Assembly (NCBI GenBank): GCA_024734495.1
Contig: JALMQS010000091.1
Coordinates: 437,282 to 501,281 of the forward strand
Source: Forficula auricularia
Lineage: Eukaryota > Arthropoda > Insecta > Dermaptera > Forficulidae
Direction of reading: 5' to 3'
DNA: 64,000 nucleotides
In this document: piece by piece, positions 49,301 to 62,994 of the stretch
How the letters are laid out: each line of letters opens with the position of its first letter
Numbering within the stretch: the stretch's first letter is position 1
Made by a program: the position numbers and the translations under genes
The notes under the pieces: model-generated
Told to the model about the DNA's origin: nothing
Database searches by the model: none
The model's input: only the letters and a program-made list of their open reading frames with translations

Positions 49301-51873
49301 CTGGAGGCGCTCAAAGAAAATTCTGGACTGGACGAGCAGAGGAATTTTTTAAATTCTATACTCCCTAGACAGAAGTATAAGTTGCTGACGAGGTTCCTCT
49401 CGGTTAAAGAATCTAATAGCGATGACGTCATCTTAAGATGTCTTGAAATATTCCTTGACGAGTGGACACGTTTTATAGGCTTTGAACGTTTTTTCTCTGA
49501 TGAACGAAATGTTATATCAATTTTAGAATTAATAACGAAACAGTGTCCGAATATCGAAACGGTCGATTTGAGAAATTTAGTGATCTCTCGTGGGATGATA
49601 AAAAATTTCCTAACTTTTCTGAAACAGACCCCACAGATGAAATCTCTCCGAGTGGAGTGTTATTTCGATAACTGTCCAATCTATCACCTTTTATTCGAGG
49701 AGAATTTTAACCAGCTTGATGAGGATGTTCGAAATGCACTTCTCAAAATCGAGTATTTCGAAGGAACATTTTCAAGCCCATTCGAGTGTGTCAGACACTT
49801 GAAACTCCTACCGAAATTGAAAAGTTTAGGCAGGCAACAGCAATTAAGTGACCTGTTACCCTTAATTACTTTTGATGATGAAATTCCGAAAAAATTATCC
49901 AACTTAATCGAATTTTATGATGAAAGTACAAGCATAACAACAATAGAATGTCTTGCGAATTTGTGTACAAGTGTAAAAAAAATATATCTATTCCAGCCAG
50001 AAAAAAACGTCATAGGAATTTTACAGAAATTTCCATTACTCACCCAAATAGAAATATTTTCAGATGATCCCGATTTTGTTAGTGAACTCAACAGTTTGTT
50101 ATCAATACAAAATTTCGGCATAAATATTGAACGTTTAATATTATATTTCCCAGACGAGATTGAATTTGACCCAAAGATTTTGCAGGATTTATGCCCAGAA
50201 ATTGTACAATTAATCCTAAATGATGTAATCATTGTTTAATAAAGTTGATGAAATATTAAATTCATGTTCAGCTATTAGGATGGCTTAAAAATCCCTCCTA
50301 TCCAAACGAGTATTTTCTCCAGAGGACTGAGGGGGTCCACTTACCTAAATAATTTATTTCTATTGTCTTTAATATTAAGTTCACTTCACAATGTAATCAA
50401 TTTATCATAAATAAAATACATTTTGTATAAACTAAAATAATTTTATTTACTGTAGTATGTAAATCATGTTCCTTACTATTTTATACATTATTTTTTTTTT
50501 ATATACAGGGCGTCCTAAACCGTCAACAGGGATAGTCAAGTCCAGTTTATAACAGCAAAGAATCTAATAAAATTCTCCAACCCCCCCCCCACTCTTACTA
50601 AAGGACTATTATTCCTATGAAAGGCTGCTTATTTTTCTGAACATAGCCTTTATCATTAGATTAATTAATAAAGTAAAGGGCGCACAGACTAACTAACTAA
50701 CAGACATTTTGACAAAACAATTATTATCTCGAAAAATATAATTTTTTCGATGTTCACTTATTAGAGCTTTTTTGTAGAGCGAAATGCCCTGGTTTCACTC
50801 AACTTTTTTTAATCAAAATAGTTTCAGCCGTTTTTGAGATATTTCGAAAAAAAAGAAGGAAAAAAAACACTTTTTTCATGCACGATTACAATACTTGACC
50901 ATACCCTGTATGGTAAAGTAAAAACTGATTCTGAACTAAATACCGAAACGTCATGAATTAACTAGATATACATTTTCTGATTTCCCTATTAAGGTTGTCT
51001 AACTTGAAAGAATTTTCTATCGATTTTTTTTTTTGAAAAATGTAAAACTTGAAATTATTGTTAATACTAAAAATCTTATTAAATTAAACGAGCAATTCTT
51101 GTATATATTATATAGAATCGGTTTCTCGAAAACCGCTCTAACGATTTCGCTAAAAATTGGTGAGCTTATCAAGTCTCATGAGTTATTAGCCGTGTAAAAA
51201 TTTCAATCCGATTGAAATAAGGAAGGGGGGGGTGTAAATTAGTCATGTCGCAAAATAAATATAATAATCGTTCATATCTCGTCTTCGGTAAGTCGCAGAG
51301 ACTTGAAATTTGAAACTTAAGCTATTTAGGGCCAGTTTCATAAAAAAAAAACTAATCCTCGGCTTACTCAACTCTAGGTTGAGAGTTACCCCGGAGTTTC
51401 AAACAATATGAATTTCATCAAACAAAATAGGGTCGAGTTAGCTCACCCTGAGTCAAGGAGTAGGAAAATAGGTTGGCAACGGCCAAATTCCCTAGATTTT
51501 AGTTATTTTTATTTTTAGAAAAAAAACCAATTAAGTTTAGATTTTTTTTGTTTTGTATTCATTTCATTCAAATAAATGAATGTCTTGTATTCTTTTATTA
51601 TTTAAAACCAATCAAATTTTTTTTTCGATTTAATCATATGAAAATAAAGTGGTAAAAAAGTAAATATATAGATACAACAAAACTGAGACAAATCATGTAA
51701 TTTTAAAAATTTGAAATGTATTAAATAAGTGAATATTAAATTTTAGATAGAATATGGACCAATCTTCAATTAAGAGTAAAAGATTTCCCAATTTCACAAT
51801 AGAAGAGGAGAAACGTCTTGTTTTTCTCGTTAATAAATATAAAGATGTGTTAGAATCTAAGCGTTCAGATTCC
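45752..51873 (+). repeat. Array unit 4
   Basis: Standard copy; private change GTGAAACCATAG at about 48416 (others GTGAAAGCATAG). Confidence 0.95.
49241..50239 (+). CDS. LRR-like protein, array copy 4
   Basis: Protein identical to copy 1. Open frame from 49199. The private base change of this unit (about 48416) lies upstream in non-coding DNA. Confidence 0.75.
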   Translation: MIRLAKIFTPEGLNEQYEIMLEALKENSGLDEQRNFLNSILPRQKYKLLTRFLSVKESNSDDVILRCLEIFLDEWTRFIGFERFFSDERNVISILELITKQCPNIETVDLRNLVISRGMIKNFLTFLKQTPQMKSLRVECYFDNCPIYHLLFEENFNQLDEDVRNALLKIEYFEGTFSSPFECVRHLKLLPKLKSLGRQQQLSDLLPLITFDDEIPKKLSNLIEFYDESTSITTIECLANLCTSVKKIYLFQPEKNVIGILQKFPLLTQIEIFSDDPDFVSELNSLLSIQNFGINIERLILYFPDEIEFDPKILQDLCPEIVQLILNDVIIV

Positions 51874-52449
51874 GATGCTAATTTAAAGAATAAAAAAATA
51901 TGGGATGATTTGGCATCGGAATTTAATTGGGGATTCCAATCGTTTCCGAACTAATTTTATTCTACGAAATAAATATAAAAATTTAACTATTTTATTAGAA
52001 ATATCTACTTTATTTGATTTTAGTTTGAATTTTTTTTAATTTAATCTATTAGATATTTACTTTTAAAAAATATACTTATATAATGAATTCTTTTGTTTTA
52101 TTCTAATTCCGTGTTAACATAAATTAAAATTCTATATACATTTATATAGGTATATTTGGCTATATTTAATATTATATAATAATAATAATAATAATATTAT
52201 AAAAATAAATAATATAACGATTTGTTTTGAATTCTTTTGATTTGAAACTCTAACCTATAAAATGTTTTTCTAATGTAAATAAACACAGGGTTATCCCCAG
52301 GATAAAGGTTAACCCATCAAGTTCGGAGAGTTAAAGATAGGGGGTTAAGTCTGCGATCACCCCATGTTTTTTTTTATGAAACATATTTCGAGAGCTAACC
52401 CCAGGGTCTTCCCTAGCATAGGATCATCTTAGTTTTATGAAACTGGCCC
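51329..52449 (+). mobile_element. PIF/Harbinger element across units 4/5
   Basis: Same TIRs and TTA flanks as the 32958 copy. Confidence 0.85.
51754..51954 (+). CDS. Myb/SANT-like Harbinger fragment, copy 4
   Basis: Identical 66-residue protein to the 33384 copy. Confidence 0.6.
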   Translation: MDQSSIKSKRFPNFTIEEEKRLVFLVNKYKDVLESKRSDSDANLKNKKIWDDLASEFNWGFQSFPN

Positions 52450-55400
52450 TTAGAGGCAAAAACGTATATGTGAGTTTTTTATCTTGAGAAAGTCTTATAA
52501 CTCAAAAACAGTGGATTGTATGAAAAAAAGTTTCAAATAAAAGATTATTTATATGAAGGGGGAAACTAATCTACGATATTGTTTGTCGACGTAGAACAAG
52601 CTTTCAAGGGTATTTTGACCTCAACTTCTGTTTTTTAAAGGGAAACCTATATGTTTTTGTACATATTCTGAATCTACACAAAAAACTGAACAACTTTTAT
52701 TAGAACTATTTTTTTATACCACATCAAACAAAAAAAAATTAAATAAATTATATCTCAAAAAAAAAAAAATTATAATAATTATTTTTAACAATCATTCAAC
52801 CTAATTATCAAATAATAATGATGAAATATTTAATTATTTAATAATTTTTGGACACTCTTCTGAGGCATTCAAGAATTTATTGCAAGTCTTCTGGATGAAT
52901 TGAATTCCAGTTCAAATTTCCTTATTTTGACCGATTCATTTCAGTTTCTTCGTAGCCTTTACATTTCTTGTTTTTTTTAAACAGATTTACAACACAATAA
53001 AATGAAGCTTGTGAGGGTGTATTCTTATCAGGAAAACGCTCGGCAACCATTTCATTTAATAAATATTTATTTAATAATTAATTAATTAATAATTATTATT
53101 TGAATTTTTAGTTAAATAATTGTTAAAAATAATTATTAAGATTATTTTTTGAGATCTAATTAATTTAATATTATGTTTATTTGATGTCGTTTAAAAAAAT
53201 AGTTCTTATGAAAGTCGCTCATTTTTTTAGGCAACTCCCCATAATTTTTGGAACACTGTTTACAGTACCCCAAGCGGGCAGCTCCGGAACTAAAATAGCG
53301 AGCGGGAAATTTATATATATATATATTATTACATATTGGAATTTGAATTATAATTAAAATCTAAATAACCGACAAGAAAAAAGTGGTGTTATGCCTTATT
53401 ATTAAAATAAATTAAAAGATAAAAATGTGTGTTTTTTTGTCAAAAAAGAATAAAACTAACACCTATTTAAAAGAGAATTGTATCCTCAAAAAAATTAGAT
53501 ACATATATATAAATAAAAACATCTCCAAATTAATAAAGAAATTACATTTTTTTATTGTTAAATTTCATGAATCTACCGTCGGTTCGGAAATAATTCTGCG
53601 GAGAAGAATCCGACAAGAAACTCAACAAATGACATATTATGATACAATATTATACACTTCCAAATAAACATATAGAACAAAAAAAAAAAAAATCTTTTAT
53701 AAAAAACAATCCAAACAATTATTCTCTTTGTCAATGGAATTTAATTTGATTTAAAAAAAAAAGTAATTTTTCATATTCCTCAGATAAAGCAACTATTATT
53801 TTATATTTTTATTTTTTAAAAACAAATTAATTTACATTGACAAATGGAAAATTTTTCGAAAAGTGAGTCTCTCTTATTTTCATAAGTTGTCACTCTGCAG
53901 AAATTCAATAGATTATTCCTTAGATCAGTGGTTCCAAACATTTTTTTGACCAGGGGCCATTGAATTTAGGACTTACGAGGTTTTGTAAGATCAGCGACGA
54001 TATATAGAATCGGTTCTGGAAAACGCCTCTAATGAACTTTTTTAAATCGATCATATTTTGGTTTTTTTAGGGGTTTTTGACGTTACTCTTAGGGAGAAAA
54101 AAATGTGGTGTTGGATACCCTGGTTCCCCTTCCATCTCTCAACCTGATAGGTCAGTTTTAACAACAACTCCCTCTACCGACGTCCCTGAGAGTATACTAT
54201 TTATAATAAAAGCTCAGTATTCAGATTTACATTATCAGTCTTCACCTGAAGCTAGAAACATTACATTCTCGAAAAGTGAGTGTCTCTCTTTAACTTGAAT
54301 CTCTTTCGTGTCCTGGAGTATTACTCTTAATTTGGAGCTCGACCCCGATATTCTAGTTTTGGAACCAGAATTGAACAGTTTCATCTGAGATTGGTATAAC
54401 CCATTTTGGTCTCCCTTGCTCACAATTCATTTGGCTCTTCAACTGCAGACACGTGGTCAAAGTTTCAACTCTACATACACCAAACGTAAGTACCATGCTT
54501 TTTAATTATTTATTTTTTAAAACATAATTAATTAACAGTGAAAGCATAGATTTAAGTATCTTTTTGAGAAAAAAGATGGAAATTATTTCAAAAATTATAT
54601 GAATATTTGTAAAAATTTTAACGGTCTCATCTTCAACAAAATTGTTTTTGATGGGTTTTTTTCGTAATCAAATTAATTATTCTCAGGTAAACAAATCCTA
54701 TTCTTAGGGATTTAAAAAAGGTTTCCCTTTTCTTTTGTGCCCAGGCAGACAATGGGTTGCCTTAATATTATACATTGTTCTCAAAGGCCTTGACGAAGTA
54801 TTGTGATTGTGGTTTTTAACATATTTTGTTCAACCTAAACGTTAGAAATATTAATAATTATAAAGAATTTTATTTATTTAATAGAATAAAAAATAATCAC
54901 GAATTTATTTAAAAATATATTTCGTATATGCAGGTCTCAATTTTCTGAATAAATAACACATTTTGATAGGTTTTATTTATTAACAATTGGATGAATAAAA
55001 ATGAATCATATGGTTGAATCAAAACAGGTGCAGTGGTGGGGGGTGGGGGTACAGTGGTCGAATATTATATATTTTTGTATTTTTTTTTAAATTTGAAAAC
55101 GGCTCTCAAATAAAAATCGACATTTTTATCAGAATTATAAATTAAAAATAATATAAAAATAAAGCTTTTAACTGAAGGAAGAAGTTAGCGAGCATCGCTC
55201 GGTGCCTCCAGGTACTTGGAGTAAATTTAAGAGTAGGGGCAAGTGTATGGTGTGGTCATGTGGGTGGCCACACCAGTTTACTCGTATGTATAAATTGAAA
55301 CTAAATAAATAATTCGTCTTTTGTATGGTGACCTTCTTCTACTATATGTTTCAGATTTGATAATGATTCGGCTGGCAAAAATATTCACTCCTGAGGGGCT

Positions 55401-56972
55401 GAATGAGCAGTACGAAATCATGCTGGAGGCGCTCAAAGAAAATTCTGGACTGGACGAGCAGAGGAATTTTTTAAATTCTATACTCCCTAGACAGAAGTAT
55501 AAGTTGCTGACGAGGTTCCTCTCGGTTAAAGAATCTAATAGCGATGACGTCATCTTAAGATGTCTTGAAATATTCCTTGACGAGTGGACACGTTTTATAG
55601 GCTTTGAACGTTTTTTCTCTGATGAACGAAATGTTATATCAATTTTAGAATTAATAACGAAACAGTGTCCGAATATCGAAACGGTCGATTTGAGAAATTT
55701 AGTGATCTCTCGTGGGATGATAAAAAATTTCCTAACTTTTCTGAAACAGACCCCACAGATGAAATCTCTCCGAGTGGAGTGTTATTTCGATAACTGTCCA
55801 ATCTATCACCTTTTATTCGAGGAGAATTTTAACCAGCTTGATGAGGATGTTCGAAATGCACTTCTCAAAATCGAGTATTTCGAAGGAACATTTTCAAGCC
55901 CATTCGAGTGTGTCAGACACTTGAAACTCCTACCGAAATTGAAAAGTTTAGGCAGGCAACAGCAATTAAGTGACCTGTTACCCTTAATTACTTTTGATGA
56001 TGAAATTCCGAAAAAATTATCCAACTTAATCGAATTTTATGATGAAAGTACAAGCATAACAACAATAGAATGTCTTGCGAATTTGTGTACAAGTGTAAAA
56101 AAAATATATCTATTCCAGCCAGAAAAAAACGTCATAGGAATTTTACAGAAATTTCCATTACTCACCCAAATAGAAATATTTTCAGATGATCCCGATTTTG
56201 TTAGTGAACTCAACAGTTTGTTATCAATACAAAATTTCGGCATAAATATTGAACGTTTAATATTATATTTCCCAGACGAGATTGAATTTGACCCAAAGAT
56301 TTTGCAGGATTTATGCCCAGAAATTGTACAATTAATCCTAAATGATGTAATCATTGTTTAATAAAGTTGATGAAATATTAAATTCATGTTCAGCTATTAG
56401 GATGGCTTAAAAATCCCTCCTATCCAAACGAGTATTTTCTCCAGAGGACTGAGGGGGTCCACTTACCTAAATAATTTATTTCTATTGTCTTTAATATTAA
56501 GTTCACTTCACAATGTAATCAATTTATCATAAATAAAATACATTTTGTATAAACTAAAATAATTTTATTTACTGTAGTATGTAAATCATGTTCCTTACTA
56601 TTTTATACATTATTTTTTTTTTATATACAGGGCGTCCTAAACCGTCAACAGGGATAGTCAAGTCCAGTTTATAACAGCAAAGAATCTAATAAAATTCTCC
56701 AACCCCCCCCCCACTCTTACTAAAGGACTATTATTCCTATGAAAGGCTGCTTATTTTTCTGAACATAGCCTTTATCATTAGATTAATTAATAAAGTAAAG
56801 GGCGCACAGACTAACTAACTAACAGACATTTTGACAAAACAATTATTATCTCGAAAAATATAATTTTTTCGATGTTCACTTATTAGAGCTTTTTTGTAGA
56901 GCGAAATGCCCTGGTTTCACTCAACTTTTTTTAATCAAAATAGTTTCAGCCGTTTTTGAGATATTTCGAAAA
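51874..56972 (+). repeat. Array unit 5, 3'-truncated by deletion
   Basis: Normal up to the TTCGAAAA at 56972. It is then joined directly to the sequence that in unit 4 lies 1119 bp downstream (51970). The break shares about three A residues on both sides. Lost are the mariner-like tail, the LRR-like relic, and the left half of the Harbinger element with its Myb/SANT ORF. The LRR gene is intact. Confidence 0.9.
55363..56361 (+). CDS. LRR-like protein, array copy 5
   Basis: Protein identical to copy 1. Open frame from 55321. The 1.1-kb deletion of this unit begins about 610 bp after the stop codon, so the gene and its poly(A) signals are spared. Confidence 0.75.
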   Translation: MIRLAKIFTPEGLNEQYEIMLEALKENSGLDEQRNFLNSILPRQKYKLLTRFLSVKESNSDDVILRCLEIFLDEWTRFIGFERFFSDERNVISILELITKQCPNIETVDLRNLVISRGMIKNFLTFLKQTPQMKSLRVECYFDNCPIYHLLFEENFNQLDEDVRNALLKIEYFEGTFSSPFECVRHLKLLPKLKSLGRQQQLSDLLPLITFDDEIPKKLSNLIEFYDESTSITTIECLANLCTSVKKIYLFQPEKNVIGILQKFPLLTQIEIFSDDPDFVSELNSLLSIQNFGINIERLILYFPDEIEFDPKILQDLCPEIVQLILNDVIIV

Positions 56973-57453
56973 TAAATATAAAAATTTAACTATTTTATTA
57001 GAAATATCTACTTTATTTGATTTTAGTTTGAATTTTTTTTAATTTAATCTATTAGATATTTACTTTTAAAAAATATACTTATATAATGAATTCTTTTGTT
57101 TTATTCTAGTTCCGTGTTAACATAAATTAAAATTCTATATACATTTATATAGGTATATTTGGCTATATTTAATATTATATAATAATAATAATAATAATAT
57201 TATAAAAATAAATAATATAACGATTTGTTTTGAATTCTTTTGATTTGAAACTCTAACCTATAAAATGTTTTTCTAATGTAAATAAACACAGGGTTATCCC
57301 CAGGATAAAGGTTAACCCATCAAGTTCGGAGAGTTAAAGATAGAGGGGTTAAGTCTGCGATCACCCCATGTTTTTTTTTATGAAACATATTTCGAGAGCT
57401 AACCCCAGGGTCTTCCCTAGCATAGGATCATCTTAGTTTTATGAAACTGGCCC
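56973..57453 (+). mobile_element. PIF/Harbinger right half left after deletion
   Basis: The left TIR and the Myb/SANT ORF are gone; the right TIR (ATGAAACTGGCCC then TTA) remains. Shows that the unit 5/6 border is a deletion and not an unoccupied site. Confidence 0.85.
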
Positions 57454-58227
57454 TTAGAGGCAAAAACGTATATGTGAGTTTTTTATCTTGAGAAAGTCTT
57501 ATAACTCAAAAACAGTGGATTGTATGAAAAAAGTTTCAAATAAAAGATTATTTATATGAAGGGGGAAACTAATCTACGATATTGTTTGTCGACGTAGAAC
57601 AAGCTTTCAAGGGTATTTTGACCTCAACTTCTGTTTTTTAAAGGGAAACCTATATGTTTTTGTACATATTCTGAATCTACACAAAAAACTGAACAACTTT
57701 TATTAGAACTATTTTTTTATACCACATCAAACAAAAAAAATTAAATCAATTATATCTCAAAAAAAAAATTATAATAATTATTTTTAACAATCATTCAACC
57801 TAATTATCAAATAATAATGATGAAATATTTAATTATTTAATAATTTTTCGACACTCTTCTGAGACATTCAAGAATTTATTGCAAGTCTTCTGGATGAATT
57901 GAATTCCAGTTCAAATTTCCTTATTTTGACCGATTCATTTCAGTTTCTTCGTAGCCTTTACATTTCTTGTTTTTTTTAAACAGATTTACAACACAATAAA
58001 ATGAAGCTTGGGAGGGTGTATTCTTATCAGGAAAACGCTCGGCAACCATTTCATTTAATAAATATTTATTTAATAATTAATTAATTAATAATTATTATTT
58101 GAATTTTAAGTTAAATAATTGTTAAAAATAATTATTAAGATTATTGTTTGAGATCTAATTAATTTAATATTATGTTTATTTGATGTCGTTTAAAAAAATA
58201 GTTCTTATGAAAGTCGCTCATTTTTTT

Positions 58228-58765
58228 TTTTGAGTATTAAGGATCCGTAAAGAAATATATAGGTTTCCATTTAAAAAAAACAGAAGTTGACCTTGAAATC
58301 TCCTTGAAAGCGTGGTCTAGGTCGATAAACAATAGCGTAGTTTAGTTTCCCCCTCGATATAAAAAACTTTTATTTGAAACTTTTTTTCATATAATGCACT
58401 GTTTTGGAGTTATAAGACTGTCTCAAGATAAAAAAAACTCACCCGGTATATATATAGAATCGGTTTCTCGAAAACGGCTCTAACGATTTGGATGAAATTC
58501 ACAGGTTAGGAGGGTTTTGTGTTGAAAATTCGATCTGTCATGGTCTCATCTTCGACTGAATTGTTTTTGATTGATTTTTTTGTTAATTGAAATAATTATT
58601 CACAGGTGGTTGTTTAAATAAAAATTTATAATTACATTTTTTTCAATTTTATATAATTAAATTAATTGTTTTTTTTTTTTTTGTATTATAAGAAGTGGGA
58701 GAGGGATAAAGGGAACCAATTTTGGTTTCCCTTGCTCACAACATAGATAAAAGATATATATAGAT
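58228..58765 (-). mobile_element. Extra ~538-bp block in unit 6 made of two repeat families
   Basis: 58228-58445 is an inverted copy of the GTGAGTTTTTTATCTTGAG family. 58446-58760 is a Helitron-like 5' part, running from TATATATATAGAATCGG through ACGGCTCTAACGATTTGG to GGTCTCATCTTCGAC and TTTGGTTTCCCTTGCTCACA. Other units read straight from CGCTCATTTTTTT to AGGCAACTCC. Confidence 0.75.
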
Positions 58766-60908
58766 AGGCAACTCCCCATAATTTTTGGAACACTGTTTAC
58801 AGTACCCCAAGCGGGCAGCTCCGGAACTAAAATAGCGAGCGGGAAATTTATATATATAAATATTATTACATATTGGAATTTGAATTATAATTAAAATCTA
58901 AATAACCGACAAGAAAAAAGTGGTGTTATGCCTTATTATTAAAATAAATTAAAAGATAAAAATGTGTGTTTTTTTGTCAAAAAAGAATAAAACTAACACC
59001 TATTTAAAAGAGAATTGTATCCTCAAAAAAATTAGATACATATAGATATATATATAAATAAAACATCTCCAAATTAATAAAGAAATTACATTTTTTTATT
59101 GTTAAATTTCATGAATCTACCGTCGGTTCGGAAATAATTCTGCGGAGAAGAATCCGACAAGAAACTCAACAAATGACATATTATGATACAATATTATACA
59201 CTTCCAAATAAACATATAGAACAAAAAAAACAAACAAATCTTTTATAAAAAACAATCCAAACAATTATTCTCTTTGTCAATGGAATTTAATTTGATTTAA
59301 AAAAAAAAAGTAATTTTTCATATTCCTCAGATAAAGCAACTATTATTTTATATTTTTATTTTTTAAAAACAAATTAATTTACATTGACAAATGGAAAATT
59401 TTTCGAAAAGTGAGTCTCTCTTATTTTCATAAGTTGTCACTCTGCAGAAATTCAATAGATTATTCCTTAGATCAGTGGTTCCAAACATTTTTTTGACCAG
59501 GGGCCATTGAATTTAGGACTTACGAGGTTTTGTAAGATCAGCGACGATATATAGAATCGGTTCTGGAAAACGCCTCTAATGAACTTTTTAAATCGATCAT
59601 ATTTTGGTTTTTTTAGGGGTTTTTGACGTTACTCTTAGGGAGAAAAAAATGTGGTGTTGGATACCCTGGTTCCCCTTCCATCTCTCAACCTGATAGGTCA
59701 GTTTTAACAACAACTCCCTCTACCGACGTCCCTGAGAGTATACTATTTATAATAAAAGCTCAGTATTCAGATTTACATTATCAGTCTTCACCTGAAGCTA
59801 GAAACATTACATTCTCGAAAAGTGAGTGTCTCTCTTTAACTTGAATCTCTTTCGTGTCCTGGAGTATTACTCTTAATTTGGAGCTCGACCCCGATATTCT
59901 AGTTTTGGAACCAGAATTGAACAGTTTCATCTGAGATTGGTATAACCCATTTTGGTCTCCCTTGCTCACAATTCATTTGGCTCTTCAACTGCAGACACGT
60001 GGTCAAAGTTTCAACTCTACATACACCAAACGTAAGTACCATGCTTTTTAATTATTTATTTTTTAAAACATAATTAATTAACAGTGAAAGCATAGATTTA
60101 AGTATCTTTTTGAGAAAAAAGATGGAAATTATTTCAAAAATTATATGAATATTTGTAAAAATTTTAACGGTCTCATCTTCAACAAAATTGTTTTTGATGG
60201 GTTTTTTTCGTAATCAAATTAATTATTCTCAGGTAAACAAATCCTATTCTTAGGGATTTAAAAAAGGTTTCCCTTTTCTTTTGTGCCCAGGCAGACAATG
60301 GGTTGCCTTAATATTATACATTGTTCTCAAAGGCCTTGACGAAGTATTGTGATTGTGGTTTTTAACATATTTTGTTCAACCTAAACGTTAGAAATATTAA
60401 TAATTATAAAGAATTTTATTTATTTAATAGAATAAAAAATAATCACGAATTTATTTAAAAATATATTTCGTATATGCAGGTCTCAATTTTCTGAATAAAT
60501 AACACATTTTGATAGGTTTTATTTATTAACAATTGGATGAATAAAAATGAATCATATGGTTGAATCAAAACAGGTGCAGTGGTGGGGGGTGGGGGTACAG
60601 TGGTCGAATATTATATATTTTTGTATTTTTTTTTAAATTTGAAAACGGCTCTCAAATAAAAATCGACATTTTTATCAGAATTATAAATTAAAAATAATAT
60701 AAAAATAAAGCTTTTAACTGAAGGAAGAAGTTAGCGAGCATCGCTCGGTGCCTCCAGGTACTTGGAGTAAATTTAAGAGTAGGGGCAAGTGTATGGTGTG
60801 GTCATGTGGGTGGCCACACCAGTTTACTCGTATGTATAAATTGAAACTAAATAAATAATTCGTCTTTTGTATGGTGACCTTCTTCTACTATATGTTTCAG
60901 ATTTGATA

Positions 60909-61907
60909 ATGATTCGGCTGGCAAAAATATTCACTCCTGAGGGGCTGAATGAGCAGTACGAAATCATGCTGGAGGCGCTCAAAGAAAATTCTGGACTGGA
61001 CGAGCAGAGGAATTTTTTAAATTCTATACTCCCTAGACAGAAGTATAAGTTGCTGACGAGGTTCCTCTCGGTTAAAGAATCTAATAGCGATGACGTCATC
61101 TTAAGATGTCTTGAAATATTCCTTGACGAGTGGACACGTTTTATAGGCTTTGAACGTTTTTTCTCTGATGAACGAAATGTTATATCAATTTTAGAATTAA
61201 TAACGAAACAGTGTCCGAATATCGAAACGGTCGATTTGAGAAATTTAGTGATCTCTCGTGGGATGATAAAAAATTTCCTAACTTTTCTGAAACAGACCCC
61301 ACAGATGAAATCTCTCCGAGTGGAGTGTTATTTCGATAACTGTCCAATCTATCACCTTTTATTCGAGGAGAATTTTAACCAGCTTGATGAGGATGTTCGA
61401 AATGCACTTCTCAAAATCGAGTATTTCGAAGGAACATTTTCAAGCCCATTCGAGTGTGTCAGACACTTGAAACTCCTACCGAAATTGAAAAGTTTAGGCA
61501 GGCAACAGCAATTAAGTGACCTGTTACCCTTAATTACTTTTGATGATGAAATTCCGAAAAAATTATCCAACTTAATCGAATTTTATGATGAAAGTACAAG
61601 CATAACAACAATAGAATGTCTTGCGAATTTGTGTACAAGTGTAAAAAAAATATATCTATTCCAGCCAGAAAAAAACGTCATAGGAATTTTACAGAAATTT
61701 CCATTACTCACCCAAATAGAAATATTTTCAGATGATCCCGATTTTGTTAGTGAACTCAACAGTTTGTTATCAATACAAAATTTCGGCATAAATATTGAAC
61801 GTTTAATATTATATTTCCCAGACGAGATTGAATTTGACCCAAAGATTTTGCAGGATTTATGCCCAGAAATTGTACAATTAATCCTAAATGATGTAATCAT
61901 TGTTTAA
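60909..61907 (+). CDS. LRR-like protein, array copy 6
   Basis: Protein identical to copy 1 even though the left third of this unit is clearly divergent. The divergent block ends about 1.6 kb before the start codon. Open frame from 60867. This contrast points to recent homogenisation of the gene-bearing part. Confidence 0.75.
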   Translation: MIRLAKIFTPEGLNEQYEIMLEALKENSGLDEQRNFLNSILPRQKYKLLTRFLSVKESNSDDVILRCLEIFLDEWTRFIGFERFFSDERNVISILELITKQCPNIETVDLRNLVISRGMIKNFLTFLKQTPQMKSLRVECYFDNCPIYHLLFEENFNQLDEDVRNALLKIEYFEGTFSSPFECVRHLKLLPKLKSLGRQQQLSDLLPLITFDDEIPKKLSNLIEFYDESTSITTIECLANLCTSVKKIYLFQPEKNVIGILQKFPLLTQIEIFSDDPDFVSELNSLLSIQNFGINIERLILYFPDEIEFDPKILQDLCPEIVQLILNDVIIV

Positions 61908-62994
61908 TAAAGTTGATGAAATATTAAATTCATGTTCAGCTATTAGGATGGCTTAAAAATCCCTCCTATCCAAACGAGTATTTTCTCCAGAGGACTGAGG
62001 GGGTCCACTTACCTAAATAATTTATTTCTATTGTCTTTAATATTAAGTTCACTTCACAATGTAATCAATTTATCATAAATAAAATACATTTTGTATAAAC
62101 TAAAATAATTTTATTTACTGTAGTATGTAAATCATGTTCCTTACTATTTTATACATTATTTTTTTTTATATACAGGGCGTCCTAAACCGTCAACAGGGAT
62201 AGTCAAGTCCAGTTTATAACAGCAAAGAATCTAATAAAATTCTCCAACCCCCCCCCCCACTCTTACTAAAGGACTATTATTCCTATGAAAGGCTGCTTAT
62301 TTTTCTGAACATAGCCTTTATCATTAGATTAATTAATAAAGTAAAGGGCGCACAGACTAACTAACTAACAGACATTTTGACAAAACAATTATTATCTCGA
62401 AAAATATAATTTTTTCGATGTTCACTTATTAGAGCTTTTTTGTAGAGCGAAATGCCCTGGTTTCACTCAACTTTTTTTAATCAAAATAGTTTCAGCCGTT
62501 TTTGAGATATTTCGAAAAAAAAGAAGGAAAAAAAACACTTTTTTCATGCACGATTACAATACTTGACCATACCCTGTATGGTAAAGTAAAAACTGATTCT
62601 GAACTAAATACCGAAACGTCATGAATTAACTAGATATACATTTTCTGATTTCCCTATTAAGGTTGTCTAACTTGAAAGAATTTTCTATCGATTTTTTTTT
62701 TTGAAAAATGTAAAACTTGAAATTATTGTTAATACTAAAAATCTTATTAAATTAAACGAGCAATTCTTGTATATATTATATAGAATCGGTTTCTCGAAAA
62801 CCGCTCTAACGATTTCGCTAAAAATTGGTGAGCTTATCAAGTCTCATGAGTTATTAGCCGTGTAAAAATTTCAATCCGATTGAAATAAGGAAGGGGGGTG
62901 TAAATTAGTCATGTCGCAAAATAAATATAATAATCGTTCATATCTCGTCTTCGGTAAGTCGCAGAGACTTGAAATTTGAAACTTAAGCTATTTA

